Shown: positions 1-13,200 of the stretch, piece after piece
Layout of the letters: the number at the start of each line of letters is the position of its first letter
Position numbering within the stretch: the stretch's first letter is position 1
Assembly (NCBI GenBank): GCA_030549495.1
Contig: JAUIRK010001051.1
Coordinates: 992,001-1,056,000, forward strand
From: Nectonema munidae
Taxonomy: Eukaryota > Nematomorpha > Nectonematoida > Nectonematidae
Direction of reading: 5' to 3'
DNA: 64,000 nt
The notes under the pieces: model-generated
What the model was told of the DNA's origin: nothing
What the model saw: the letters and a program-made list of their open reading frames with translations, nothing else
The model's database searches: none
Position numbers and translations under genes: made by a program

Positions 1-552
1 TATGTAATATTACAATTAATTTATAAAAACTTATTAATATCCGAAAAAAATGGGGGGGGGGTGCACTTGATCGGACTTTAGCCCAACACTAATAGGGATA
101 AATCAACAGGAAGAAACACCCACCTACATTTCTAAAGCTATCCAAAATGAAAAAATATGAACGTGTGGAGAATGAGAATTGCCGCTCAGGGCGGGTCATA
201 AATTTGATGCGCCTTTTTATTTAAAAAAATTGGTTAAAAACGCATAAAACTTTATTTATTTATAAATTAGTTTTATATAAATGCTTGTAATAGAAAATAA
301 AAAAAACTGAAAAATTTATTTAATTACATACAAATATTCATTTTCAACTTTTTATAGATGAACTTTTCTAGCTTTTTTGTTAGCAAACTCTTCTATAACT
401 TCGTCAAAAACTTTTTTCAGGTCTCAGATTTGTTGTGTATGCATGTTTTTTTTTGTGTTTGTCAAATAAAAATCTCTTACAACACAAACTGTTATAAAGA
501 CCTTAACATAATATTGATTGCAATATATGAGTGATTTCAAAATATGCCGCCC

Positions 553-586
553 TTAAAAATGTGCCGCCCCCCTAGTTACGCCACTG
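553..586. mobile_element. Possible right end of a hAT-like element
   Basis: Ends in TTACGCCACTG, the inverted form of the CAGTGGCGTA termini seen at 729 and 25748. The left end was not found; it may lie left of the window. Confidence 0.3.
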
Positions 587-728
587 GTGGCGATATAATA
601 TCCAGCTATGTCAAAAGGGAGTGGACAAAATAAAAGAAGAATTTCTTCAGTTTCAGACTGCAAATGACTTAACAGATGAAGGTCTCGTTCGACAAATTCT
701 CTATGCCTTATAAACGTTGGTCTTGATG

Positions 729-878
729 CAGTGGCGTAGCCAAAAAATGGAAGTTGGGGGGCATGCAAGGAATTTAGGGGGCCAGCATATTGGAAATATG
801 CATATTGGAAGGTATTTGGGGGCAGAAAAGGTATTTAGGGGGCACTGCCCCCCTTGCCCCCCACTGGCTACGCCACTA
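729..878. mobile_element. hAT MITE, 150 bp, perfect 8-bp TSD
   Basis: Begins CAGTGGCGTAGCC and ends GGCTACGCCACTA, giving about 13-bp terminal inverted repeats. It is flanked by identical TCTTGATG at 721-728 and 879-886. The interior is G/C-run rich and non-coding. It lies upstream of the first visible PAH exon. Confidence 0.85.
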
Positions 879-1069
879 TCTTGATGTCACATATATGGGT
901 CGGTCAAGGAAAGTTTTTTTTAATTTTAATTTTTATAGTTATTTAAATTGTCTATTTTTTTTATCAATACTAAAAAAACAGCTAGACTTTAAAAAAAGTG
1001 ATGAAAAAATACTTATTTGTTCATTATTTTTAAAATTGTCGAGAATGAATTTTATTGGCAAACATTTAG

Positions 1070-1244
1070 AAGCACAAAGTGGATGTTTCTCACATCGAGT
1101 CCAGACCCAGCAAGCTCTTGAAAGGCGTTTATGAGTTTCTGGTTGAATTCAAAGAAAGTGAAGAGTTGTCTAATTTGCCTTTTTACGATGAACTCAGTAA
1201 AAGCTGCAAGTCCTTTAAAGTGGTTAGCGATTCCCAAAGCCACA
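1070..1244 (+). CDS. PAH: PAH exon a: ACT regulatory domain
   Basis: Starts after TTTAG in phase 0 and ends before GTAAAA with one base left over. It encodes [12 protein letters not shown] and the following YEF segment, the conserved second half of the ACT domain in phenylalanine hydroxylases. The preceding exon is off-window. Confidence 0.9.
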
Positions 1245-4200
1245 GTAAAAGCACTCATTTTTTAAATCTTTCAAAAATTTTTGTTTTGATTGTTAAAATG
1301 TAAAACGTCAAGATGTTGTGATACCATTCTTGCTCGTGCACTGAGACTACACAAAAACACTAAAATCTCTTTCCTTTAAGACAATTTTGAAAAATCTGGT
1401 TCTACCATTTGTAAACTTTTTTAACGCTTCCCTAAAATTTTCCTAAAAAAAATTATCGTTTTTTTAGAAGCGCTTTTCAATGACCACATTCCTAGTTGCT
1501 GTTTAAAATGAACAAAAACCAACTAATTATATAAATGTGTAACCTAGCCTTAATACGCTATCATACTTTTGTTCAATTTTTTTGCCTATTTTTCCATCTT
1601 TAACTGATTCCATTTTGCCTGCTGCTGTATTGTCCCATTTAGCGAGATTTTGTAAATTATTATAAGAGATGGCGGAAAGTTTTCTTGTTAGACGAAACAG
1701 GCACCAAAAGGACCGAATGATTTAAAATAAGAAAATGAAAGATAAATTCATTATATGGAGTCGATGAAAAAGCAATCGATTTAAAGGTTTGCTTTGCTTT
1801 CGGATGAGCTTCGTATGTAACAATGAGAGTTATACAATGAGTCTTTTTTTAGAATCGATTCCTTGGTTTCCCAAAAGAATAAAGGATTTGGACAAAATCA
1901 CAGATAACATTCTTAGTTGTGGTGAAGAATTAGAAGCTGATCATCCGGTAAGCTATATTCTTGGTATTGCACTCTTCTACTGACATGAAAAACTATAACT
2001 TAAAAATATCAGCGTATATTTTAGTCTAGTAGAATTAAGAATTAAGAATTTTCTTGGTACGATTTATTTTATAAAAAGATCTGTTACGCAGTTTTCTGTC
2101 CTACAGTGCTCTAACGTTAAAAGCAGACTTTAAAAACTTGGGAAAATGAAGAATAAAAAACTCGCCAAATTTGCCACCCACTCGTAGACAATCTTTGAGA
2201 TTATCTATCAAGGAAAAAGTGATCTATGCCTTATTTTCAACCATACAAATTTTTTAGATTCTTGACGCCTATAGTAAATTTTTCAGAGAGTTGATATTCA
2301 GTGAATTAGTTTGTTGCATTTGACTCATCCATCTCTCATACTGTGTCAGAAGCTCTTGTTCCCATTTAGAGCCAATGTTCCCAAGGGGAACGCAGACAAA
2401 CTCTCACTTTCAATGGAATTAAATAGGAATGACTAAAGTCATCATAGATCACTTCCAACGATGCTACTTCGCTGACATTTTCTTTACACAAACTTTCTTT
2501 TTTAGGGATTCAACGATAATGAATATAGAAAGAGGAGGCAGGAGATATCTAAGATTGCGCATGGATATGTTCAGTAAGGCGATTTTGCTTTATGATGCAG
2601 ACTTCTTCCCTGATTTGTCAAATGTTTTCCTTTTTTAACATGAAAATTTATTTTATTGAATTTAGAGGAACTCCAATACCATATGTAATATACACTGCCG
2701 AAGAAAAGGGAACTTGGTAAATTTTTTCATTCACTTATTTTTTCAATCTAAAAATAGGCAAGAAGGACTAGCGCAAATATTTATCTTAAAATTTCGCTGT
2801 GGGTCGTTATAAGTAATATTAAAGCAACCCTCACATTGATCAAATTTTTTCATCCCTTCGTGCATAAAAACCTTTTTTTAGTTTTGAATATTTTTACGCA
2901 TAGAATTCCCTAGCTTCCCTGGAAGCTAGTTGATTCGGCCTAAGATAATAAATAAGCCTAAATAATTCTAAGATAATAATCTTCCTTGAAACCGATTTGT
3001 TTTGAGGCCGAAATCTACATGAACCAATTTTCTGCGCTTAAATTTACGGCCTTTTAAGATTCACTACTTAAGGATTTAGTGGACTCATTTTAGCGGCCAT
3101 TTTAATAGGCATGGCTTTTAAAATTTTAGATCGAGTCATCCACTCTATGGGCTAACTAAATAACAATCAAACTAATTTACCACTGAGACGAATGTGCAAA
3201 TCATGCCTGCTGAGCTTTCAAACTCTATTTCCTCCTTTTTTCATCTTAAATTCGTCCATTTTCACTTTAACCCATTTAAGGCCAAGCAAAGCAGACGATA
3301 TCTAAAAAAAACGCAAACGATTTATATTCAAAGTCATTGAAAAAAACAGACGAAGATGAAATTATTTATGTTCCAAAATAGGAACATTGGCCGTAAATGG
3401 GTTAACCCATTTAAATAGGTTTTAAAATAGGACGATTTTCGATCAAAAAAGACGAATTTGAAGGAAAAAGGGAGGGTTTGAAATGAAAGACAAGGACAAA
3501 AAAGAAAGAAAATCACATATATTAATCATAGCCCGGGGCAATTAGTAAACAATGCTCGATAAAACTCTATAAAAATAGCAGGGAAAATACATTTATCTTC
3601 ATAAACGTTCATGGGAAATTAATATGATTTCAAAGTATTGTCAATCAAAACTAGTGCGTCGATAGCAACCTAAACGTGTGAATTAATAAAATTTACTAAA
3701 TTGACCTTACCTGGAGTTAGATTAATTTTAATATTATATAAATTTTTGAAAAATAAGTAAAAATTTGATAGAAATAGAAAAATCACTAAGTTATAATGTT
3801 GAGAATTTGATAAAATTAATAAACTTGCGTGTAAATCAAAAAGCAATAAATAACTTCTATTCGTTTTTATAGGCAATCACCAATTTTAAATCGGTATAAA
3901 ATAAACTATTAAAAGTGAGAGAGAAAGGAAGATAGTAACCACTTCTTATATACTTATATTATAAAAGTTTTTGAAACGATGGAAATTTATTAGTGTGAGG
4001 AGGAACATGTGTCAATCATTTTTTGAATTTAAGCCTTCAAGGCTCTGATTTTTGAAAACAAGTTCAATCAGTTTTTATATAACAGCAGACGGTTTTAATT
4101 TTCTGAGATCACTGGCGTTGTATTGGATCTGATTTTTATGGCAAGTGAGGGTGCTTTCTTTGGGGCATCTATTTTATAACTTACTTCATTGGAGACTCCA

Positions 4201-7200
4201 ATCACCCCGTATTTTCTTTAACATTATTATCTAGCATTCTCCCCACTATATGATTTGATCCGTGACAAGCTTTCACTTTCTATAAGTGGGATTGACTAAA
4301 CCTGTCACTCACGTATTCAAGAGTTTTCCATTTGTATATAGGAAAGAAATATTTGGCAAATTGAAAGCGCTCTTTCCAACGCATGCTTGTCGAGAGTTCA
4401 ATCACGTCTTCTCCTTACTCGTTGAAAATGGCATATACAAACCCGATGAAATCCCTCAACTTGATGATGTTTCCAACTTTCTCAAAGGTATCATACAGAT
4501 TTTTTAATCGAATTTGTACATTTTTGAATTTTTTGCCTATTTTTCTCAGAGAAAATTAATGGGAGTTTGTCTTGAAAATTTTTGTTATAGTTGATTTTAT
4601 ATCTTGCGATCCTTGAACATGATCATGCTTGAACCTCAGTGATATTCTTGGCGGATTTTGTAACATTCTTTTAAAATGAACTTTTTCTGAATAATCTGTA
4701 TTCTACTTCTTTCTACAGTAAGCAGGGTTTAAACACTAAAGAATAAAAAATTTATTATAACAAAATATTAACAATATTTGGTAAAAACTAGTTTGCTAAG
4801 AAGGTTATTAAAGCGACTCTAGGAAGATTAAATTCAACTTTGGAAGATTTTCAAGTAAAAGGTAAGATACATAATAATAGAATGGTGTGCGTTTTCGATC
4901 AAGCATTAAAGAAAAACAAAAGAAAAAGGATATCAATTCAAAAAAAAGAAGTCATATTCTGTGATGTGAGCGAATTACTTTTCTTTTATAAAGAAGTTAA
5001 TGTGGCAATAAAAAATGAGAGCACCTTTTTTAAACTTGGATATAAAGAGATGGTTTTTTTGTAAGCCAGACTTAGAATATTTTAGGATGAATCTTACTTT
5101 GACATTTATATCACAGAAAGGATCCCCTTTTAATTGAAATTGGCTTTACACCTGTTTTATAAATAGGAATATTTTATCAATATTCTTATGTTCAATTTCG
5201 CCCAGAATTCGCAGGGAAAGCGTGTTCTAAGATATTCCAGCATTTTCTTAACAAGTCATAAGAATTAAATAACCTGAAGCTCTACACTTCTTTCTGCTGA
5301 AAGTTAAACTATGCCTGATGTGCTCAAAAACCAAAGAGTGCGGGCGGAGAGGGCCGTATCACCCACCCATCCACCCACCCACCCCTCCCTCTCTAAATGC
5401 ATGACTGTAGTATCACAAACATTTTAATTGAAAGCGCGAAATCACTTTGATGATCAAGTGCCAACGCTTTCAAAGCACATCCCCTTGAAACTCCTTGAAG
5501 CAGAAATTTATTTTATCTCAAAATGAAACAAATACGTGTAATTTTATTTTCAAAAGCAATTTAATTGTATCATCGCATTGTAGGCAATGCGGTTGAGCCT
5601 CAATGGGTGTTAGGGTGTGCCTCTCAGCTTAACAGTTGAAGGTCAGGGGTTCGATCCCCGACTTTAAAAAAACAAAATTACAAGACTGCGCTTGACCATC
5701 TCAAGCATTATTCAAGCGTGCTTTATAACCAACCAACAAACCAAAGGAGGCAGTCAGATCAAATTTCTCTTTGAAACTTTTTCTTTCCATGAATATGAAA
5801 TTTGCCACAAAATGAAATAAACTTAAATGGCGTCTACTCATAATAAGCATGCTTCTCAAAATAGGAATCCCTCTTTTAAGAATCTCTTTGCTTAGACTAG
5901 GAGATTAATTCTAACGTCATGATCTGTACTGCTAAGAATACAACTGATATCAAAGAAGAGGCATTTGCAATACCACTTCAAAAAGAACAATTTCAATTTT
6001 GCTTACATTTATAATTTTGAAACGTTAGACTTATTTGGTTGATTGCTTTTTTTTAAATGTAAAGCTACCAATTACAGCTAACTTCACAAATGAAAGGAAA
6101 AAAATTGAACATTGAATAGTAGAATAAACTACAAACGCACCTTAAATATAAAGCAAAAAATGATAAAACTGAAGTTATCACTGCTCTAAAGGTCATGAGT
6201 GGCCGCTTGCAGGGCAGAGATAAGAAGTACAAGGTTACAAGTAGTACATATTATTAAAAATAAACAAGGCATATGCTGTCAGCAAGAGTAAAAAAATGTT
6301 ACATTTAGAGTTCAAACATATTATGTTGTAGTTAGAGAAGATTGAGTCAAGTATAGCACTGTGATAAATACAAAAATGTGACGTAACGATGTAACTTTAC
6401 TATTATAGTCTCATTCTATAATATAGACATTTTAAAATTTTGTGCCTTTACTTTGTAACATATGTGCTTACTCTACTGCCATTCTTCCTGTTTTCTCTCT
6501 AAATGCTTTGCCTTAAAACTGTTTTGTATTAAAATAATGTCTTTTCTCTTTCACGCTTACTTTATTTTTTGATAGGTTGTACCGGATTCACGTTAAGACC
6601 GGCAGCAGGCTTGCTATCAAGCCGCGATTTTTTATCGGGACTGGCTTTTCGTGTATTTCATTCGACGCAATACATCAGACACAGTTCCATGCCGTTGTAC
6701 ACACCAGAACCGTAAGTCTTCATTCCAAGTTCCTGTGCTTATTTACGCTTGCTGAATTATTTCTCACCAAACCTTAAGATTTAAATCATCTTAAAATTAA
6801 TAAGACAAAAATTTAAAATATTTGATAAAAAAATGATTTCCTTTTTTGTAGATTATTATTATAAGTCTGTGACTTTGTGCAAAAATACACCAAAATAATC
6901 CGAAATCTTCTTAAAACATTTTGAAACGTTGTTTATTCAAACAAACTAAAAATAATGCGATTTATGCCAATATTTTTATTCAGCTAAAATTAAATATCAA
7001 AAAAAATTGAAAAAAACATTTCTATTCTTCAAAATATTACATGTAAATTGATTTAAAACGTTGCCGAACCACACTTAAACATGCGCATTTAGATTATACA
7101 CAAGTTGTTTTTTTAAATTTGTTTGTATACACTAGTCCGTAAATTTTTCTAAAACTTTAGACAAGGTATGAGGAATAAATAAAATCATTTTATCATTAAA

Positions 7201-10200
7201 TCAACAAAGTTATTCACTCGATAAAAATGAATTTTCATTTACTATTTCAGACATTAGTTCTTTTTAGCACTCGCCCCCCCCCCCCTCTCTTGTTCAGACT
7301 CATATGCATTTTACATTTGCATGTTTTTAAAAGAGGCTTGTATGAAAAGTTATCAATGTATTTTGGATTATTTTTTGAAATTTGAACTCCTAACGGTCTT
7401 CTATTCCTTAATGCACCCTAACTATAAATTCTATAGCATTCTCATGAAAAAATTTAATAGTTCACTAAACGTATCCTTCTTGAGAAATTTTTGAGAAATG
7501 TTCATTTTAATTAGTAGGTAAAAAAATATATTTTTCTAATGGTCTCCAACTTTAGTTCTATACCCCTTATTCTCTATAAATAATGGAAATGGGGGCATGA
7601 TTAAGGTTGGTTAGATACTGGCTTTCGATAACTCAAGGTCTTGGGTTCGATCCCGCATCAAGCCTACTTTCCTCATAATTCGATATAAGCGGCGCAATTG
7701 TGACTTCTCGATGAAAATACCCCCACGGTACCTTTACCTATAAATACGAAATGAATCAAAGTTATTTTTGTAAGTATTGTAAATCTGTAGTAACATATTT
7801 TGTACATCTATTGTGACTTAGGGATATCTGTCATGAATTACTTGGTCATGTTCCGTTATTGGCTCATCCCAGTTTTGCAAGATTCTCTCAAGAAATAGGA
7901 TTGGCTTCGCTTGGCATTTCAGATGAAGATATCGAGAAGCTGGCTACCGTATATATTTTAACTAGGTTCTACCCATACTTTTGAGTATCATAAGCTAGAT
8001 TTGTCACATCCAAGAAATAGATATAATGAATTTTCCATATTTATCCAATTTGAATAGAGTAAATTGAAATACTTGTTTATTTACTATAGATGTCACATCT
8101 CAATTGGGAACGCCCTAACAACTCCATCTGATTTATTTTTAAATAAAATAAATGAAAAGCGCAATAAATGCCTAAATATATAAATATGATATACGCGATG
8201 TTTGAAAGACAATGCGGAATTTATAATTTGTAATACAAAGAAATGCGCTTACAAACCTTCTGCTTATTGTAAATAAATTTTTTAGAAAAAAGACTTTTCT
8301 AGCTTTCTTATTGGCGAAGTGTTTAAAAATAGTTTGTAGATCAATATCTTCAAGAATTTCATTCTACAGTTAGTTTTTAATTTCAACGATGATTCTGATT
8401 GTGATTTTTTCATTTCTAAAATTCTGATTTTGATTTTGATTCATATTCCCAAAATACCTTTCCAATTCTGATTCCCAGTAGTAAAAAGATGTTTGTTGGT
8501 ATTTGCGGGTGAGTTCTAGCTGAGGAAAGATGGATTTCTTTTGTTTCCAGTAGCTTACTCGGTCATCATCTGTACTGATTCATGATTCGCTGAAATCTGC
8601 ACTCCTGTCTCTTGGTCTGTAAGCGAATTGCCATCTATTTGTGTTGACTCGATAGGAAAGGACTGTAAAGCTCAGTTCCTAGCTTTTCACGAAACTCTTC
8701 TAGGTTTGATTTTGATTCTGATTTTGGGTTTTTAAAAAAAAATGATTATGATTCTGACTACGATTCTAGGAATTTATGTGATTCTGATTATAATCAGAAA
8801 TGACTTCAATTCTAATTTAGAAAGGCTTGAAATAGTAACTCGACATTTCTTGAACCAATTAGATTAAATGTATCGAATTGGCTTTAAACAGGCTACTTTT
8901 GCTTGTGAACTGTCCAATCCTCAAATGTTAACTGTCAGGCCATCTTACAAATTTTATCAGCTGTCAAAACTTTTATTCTTCTAATATTCGAGAGATTAAT
9001 GTTTGTGAAAATATACTTCTACAAACATTTTCCAACAATTTTCATTACGATTAATTTTTTTACTCCGCCCCATATAACAAAATGGCATTTCACTCTTTAC
9101 GATAAAATAGAAATTGTGGTTTTGAATGTGGGCATTCTTACTTTTTTGTATATAAATTGAACGAATATACTTTTATTAGGATGAGAGACAAATGCTGTCT
9201 TCAGATTGCCTTGTAATGAATGGAAGCTGTTTCGTTTTCGGTTCTCGACCAATCCTATCGTCTTTCCATTTATGAAAGGATATTCTTTCCTTGGATGCGA
9301 TATCAAGGAAAAAAGGATTAATCTTGCCATACGTATCTAATCCTAAAAGTGTTTTATAAACATTTTGAGAACTCATCTAAGTGACATAAAATATTATGCA
9401 TATTCAACAGTCGACGTTTTTGTCGCCTACATAAAGCTCTTGCAGTTAATTTTAAATTTGTAAAAAATTATTCACGGTTATGCAAACGAACAACAAAACC
9501 AATCTTGAAAACGACCGACCATTTAAATGCTTATCATAAAAGGGGAATCTTCATTTCTTACTTTAACATTGATATCTCAGAAAGGATCCCTTTTTAATTG
9601 AAATTGGCTTTACACCTGTTTTATAAATGGAAATATTTTATCAATATTCTTCAATTTTGCACAGAATGGACCAGTAAAAAATTTTTTTATAATTTATTAA
9701 AATACTAATAAAAACGGGCGTAAATTCTTGGAAAAATAATTTTACATTCGTTTCTAGCATTCACTTTAGAGCAATGGATCCCAGCCCTTGGGAAATGATC
9801 CCAATGGCATCGATAAGCTTATTATTTTTATAAAGATTATACAAGCCTAAAATGTCACAGAGTAAGATGTCACTTTGTAAAATATTATGTTGAGGAGAGT
9901 GTAACAAATTCACAATATACATGCATATCAAAATATTTAAAAAAAAATCAATTTTGATGTTTTGACTTAGATATACTGGTTCACAGTTGAATTTGGCCTT
10001 TGTAAGCAGAATGGCGAGTTGAGAGCTTATGGTGCTGGCCTACTTTCCTCTTTTGGTGAACTTCAAGTAATTGCTTTAATTAATTATACACACTATCACA
10101 GCAACAGACTGCCGATATAACACTACCTTGAAATATCAAAGAACAAAATTGCCTACTTTTTTTTTTAGATTTTACCTAAAAAAATTATGATATTTTTTTC

Positions 10201-13200
10201 ATTTGCCTTGTTTGTCAATTTTTCAATTATTTCTTTTGTTAGCAAAAATATATCGCTTCAAAAATTGCTATCTTATTCGCTTTCCTACAAAGAGAAAAGT
10301 TATGTGTATTTTTTTAGTTTAATAAAAATTTAATTCACAGTTTAAAAATTTTCTATAATTAATTGATACAAAGCCATTTTATAAAGTATAACCAAAATCA
10401 GCTTGTTACTCAAAATTTTTGGAAGATAAAATGTATTTCAATTAAGATTTATTTGTTAACGAAGTGGTCTTTACTCAAAGAAAATTATACCGCAACGTTG
10501 TTATGCTTTTTTTTTAATATAATATTTACCTTTTTTTCTTCTTCAATCATCTGCACTTGTTCTAACGAGCGCCGAACAAAAATTAACTAGCTTTTTCTTT
10601 TAATAGTCTAATTTCTGCAAGAGCGGAAGAATCTAGAAGGGCACAGATGGCGTATATATATTTCTTTGTATTTATGTCTTATGTGTGCGTGTACTTGTAT
10701 CGGAAATTTAGGGAGTGGAAATGGTATATGAATTTGCCAGAAGTTATCACTGAAAACAAAAGTGCTTACAATAACTTTTAATGGCATTAAATCATTGTAA
10801 ATTCACTACTTTAGTAGAAAATTCGTCTTCAATGAGATAAACATCTGACTATTAATCATCTACAGAAGATTTTTAAGTTCTCTATATCATTAACATAATA
10901 TCAAAATGTTGGTATAGGTGACATAACCAATATACAAATGAATTTTATTTTAGTTTTTGTCCCACAAATAGATTAATTCACAAGTTTGTAAAGTCAAAAA
11001 AAGTCATTATATAGTGAACGTTTCAAAATTTCCCAAGCATTAGTTTCTTCTAAAAAATGCAAAAAATTTTTGATTAATATTAGCTTGTGCACAAAAAGTC
11101 TTATTTTATGATTGATTAATCTCAAAACCACTATTCCGAGACATCTATGATTCGTATTCCAAAAAAATTAAAAGATAAATGGATTAGGAGAAATATTCAG
11201 AGAAAAGGCTAAAACTTTTCACAAAGCAATTAAAATTTGAACATAAGTAGGAATATTCTGACGGTTGGTTACAATGTTTTAGGTTAAGGCTTTCGTTCTA
11301 TTAGTCTTAATCTGCAGTGGATAAAAAAGCAGCTTGTAAAATTTGCTTCCGAATTTATCAAATTTGATTATGATGAAAATTAAGGTCATCGATGAATTTA
11401 CAATGTATAAGAAATAGTATTTGAAATGTATAAGCAAAGCCAATCTCCAAAAACACTCTTCATAAAGAGACACTTTTTGAAAATTCACTGCATTCAACGT
11501 CTATTAGCCCACATTTTGAATTTTATCTCTTTAAAATTGTTAATTCTTTCTTATTATTTCAATAAAGTCAAATTTTTCCAATTTTAGTTTTATACTTTAA
11601 GGTAGTTTTGTAGATCAAAAGCGAACAAGTAAAATTATGAGTGCTAAATTTTTAGTCCGAAAAAATGACTAAAGTGAAAGCAGGTCAGTCCTGCGACATC
11701 CAGAACTAGCTATTATACATTATATTTTTTTCATCAAAATTCAGTATAAAATTACCTTATATCTCTGTTCATTCTTATTAATATTTTCATTTTATTTAAA
11801 TAAACTTACTTACTTAACTTACTTACTTATAATATTATTACATATGGCTTGAATTGAATGCACTTTTTTCTTTTTCTTCTCTTCAGTATGCGATATCAGC
11901 AAAGCCTGAGATTCGAAACTTTGATCCCGACTCCGCCTGCTTGCAAAAGTACCCCATAACAACCTACCAACCGATCCTCTTTTCTTCCTCCAGTTTTGAA
12001 GAAATCAAGGATAAGATCAGGTTGATATTACATTTATTTTTTGAAAAAGTACTCAAGCTATTTGTCATTGGTTTCAACAAGTTAAACACATTTTTACGTG
12101 TTTTTAAATGATTTTAATTTTTCTCTTTTCATTTTATCTTGTGACTTTCAAAAGAGTAGGGGAAGAAAATCAAAATGAGAACAAATTTATTTTACCTCTC
12201 ATAAAGCCTGAATTATTCAAAATAATTAAAGCCAGATATACTTCACCGAAAGAGTTATTAATGAATGGAACTCGTTGCCTGAAGATATAGTAAAATTTGA
12301 GACTATATAAATTCATTCTAATTTTATCAAAGATTTGCTTTTCTTTCAGCAAACTTGTCAATTCAAAATGGACATTTTGACGGATTCACCCTTTAATTTG
12401 CTCAATAAAGTACAGTAAAACCTCCCCATAACGGTCAGTACCGGGACCCTTCAAAACTGGCCGTTGTAAGTAGGTGACCGTTATATAAAGGTACACTTAT
12501 GACTTTGGTAAAAATGATGGAAGAAAAACATACATTCATAATAAAAATGTTTATATAATCTAAAATACATTTTTGTTTAAGTTTAGAGTTTTTCAAACAT
12601 TCATTGAACAAAAAATCTTCTACTTCACAAATTGGATTTAAAATTTTTTGAAAACTATTTTCTATACAAAAATTTTTTAAATCAGAAGCAACTTGTATCG
12701 CTTGATTAATATCTCCAATAACCAATTTTCTGGAGGAAGTGCCTTCTATCCCTTTCCATCTTATGTATAATCTTCTATAGTTGACGTTTTCTGAATTTGA
12801 GCTTCATACTTTGGATTATACCCTGATCCATAGGTTGCAATTTAGAGGTTGTATTTGGTGGCAAAAACAAAAGTTTTATATTATCCAAAGAAATTTTGGG
12901 ATGTGAAGGAGCATTGTTTAATATCAGTAAAATCTTTCTTTTTTGTTTTTTCATATTTTTATCAAATTTTTTTATCCAGTCTTCAAAAATCAAAGAAGTC
13001 ATCCAAGCCTTTCTGTTAGCATAATAGGTGATTGGTAGCTTGCTTACATCAATATTTTTGAAACATCTTGGTTTCAAAGACTTTCCAATGACCAATGGTT
13101 TTTGTTTTTCACCCAGCATACTAGCACATAGCATTATGGTGAGTCTGTCTTTGAACTTTTTGCATCCAGACACTTTTTGACTTCTTATCAATAATGATTT

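Noticed and set aside
1-1069. Search for the first PAH exon
   Set aside because: No reading resembling the start of the ACT domain (VGALA-type) was found. The region is non-coding with a MITE, so the exon is placed outside the window.
3334-3876. Two minus-strand open frames of 60-68 codons
   Set aside because: AT-rich chance frames in a PAH intron; the first is inside the inverted-repeat element.
5588-5665. Possible tRNA gene
   Set aside because: A good B box, but the arms do not pair into a cloverleaf by eye and the A box is poor. Better read as SINE-derived.
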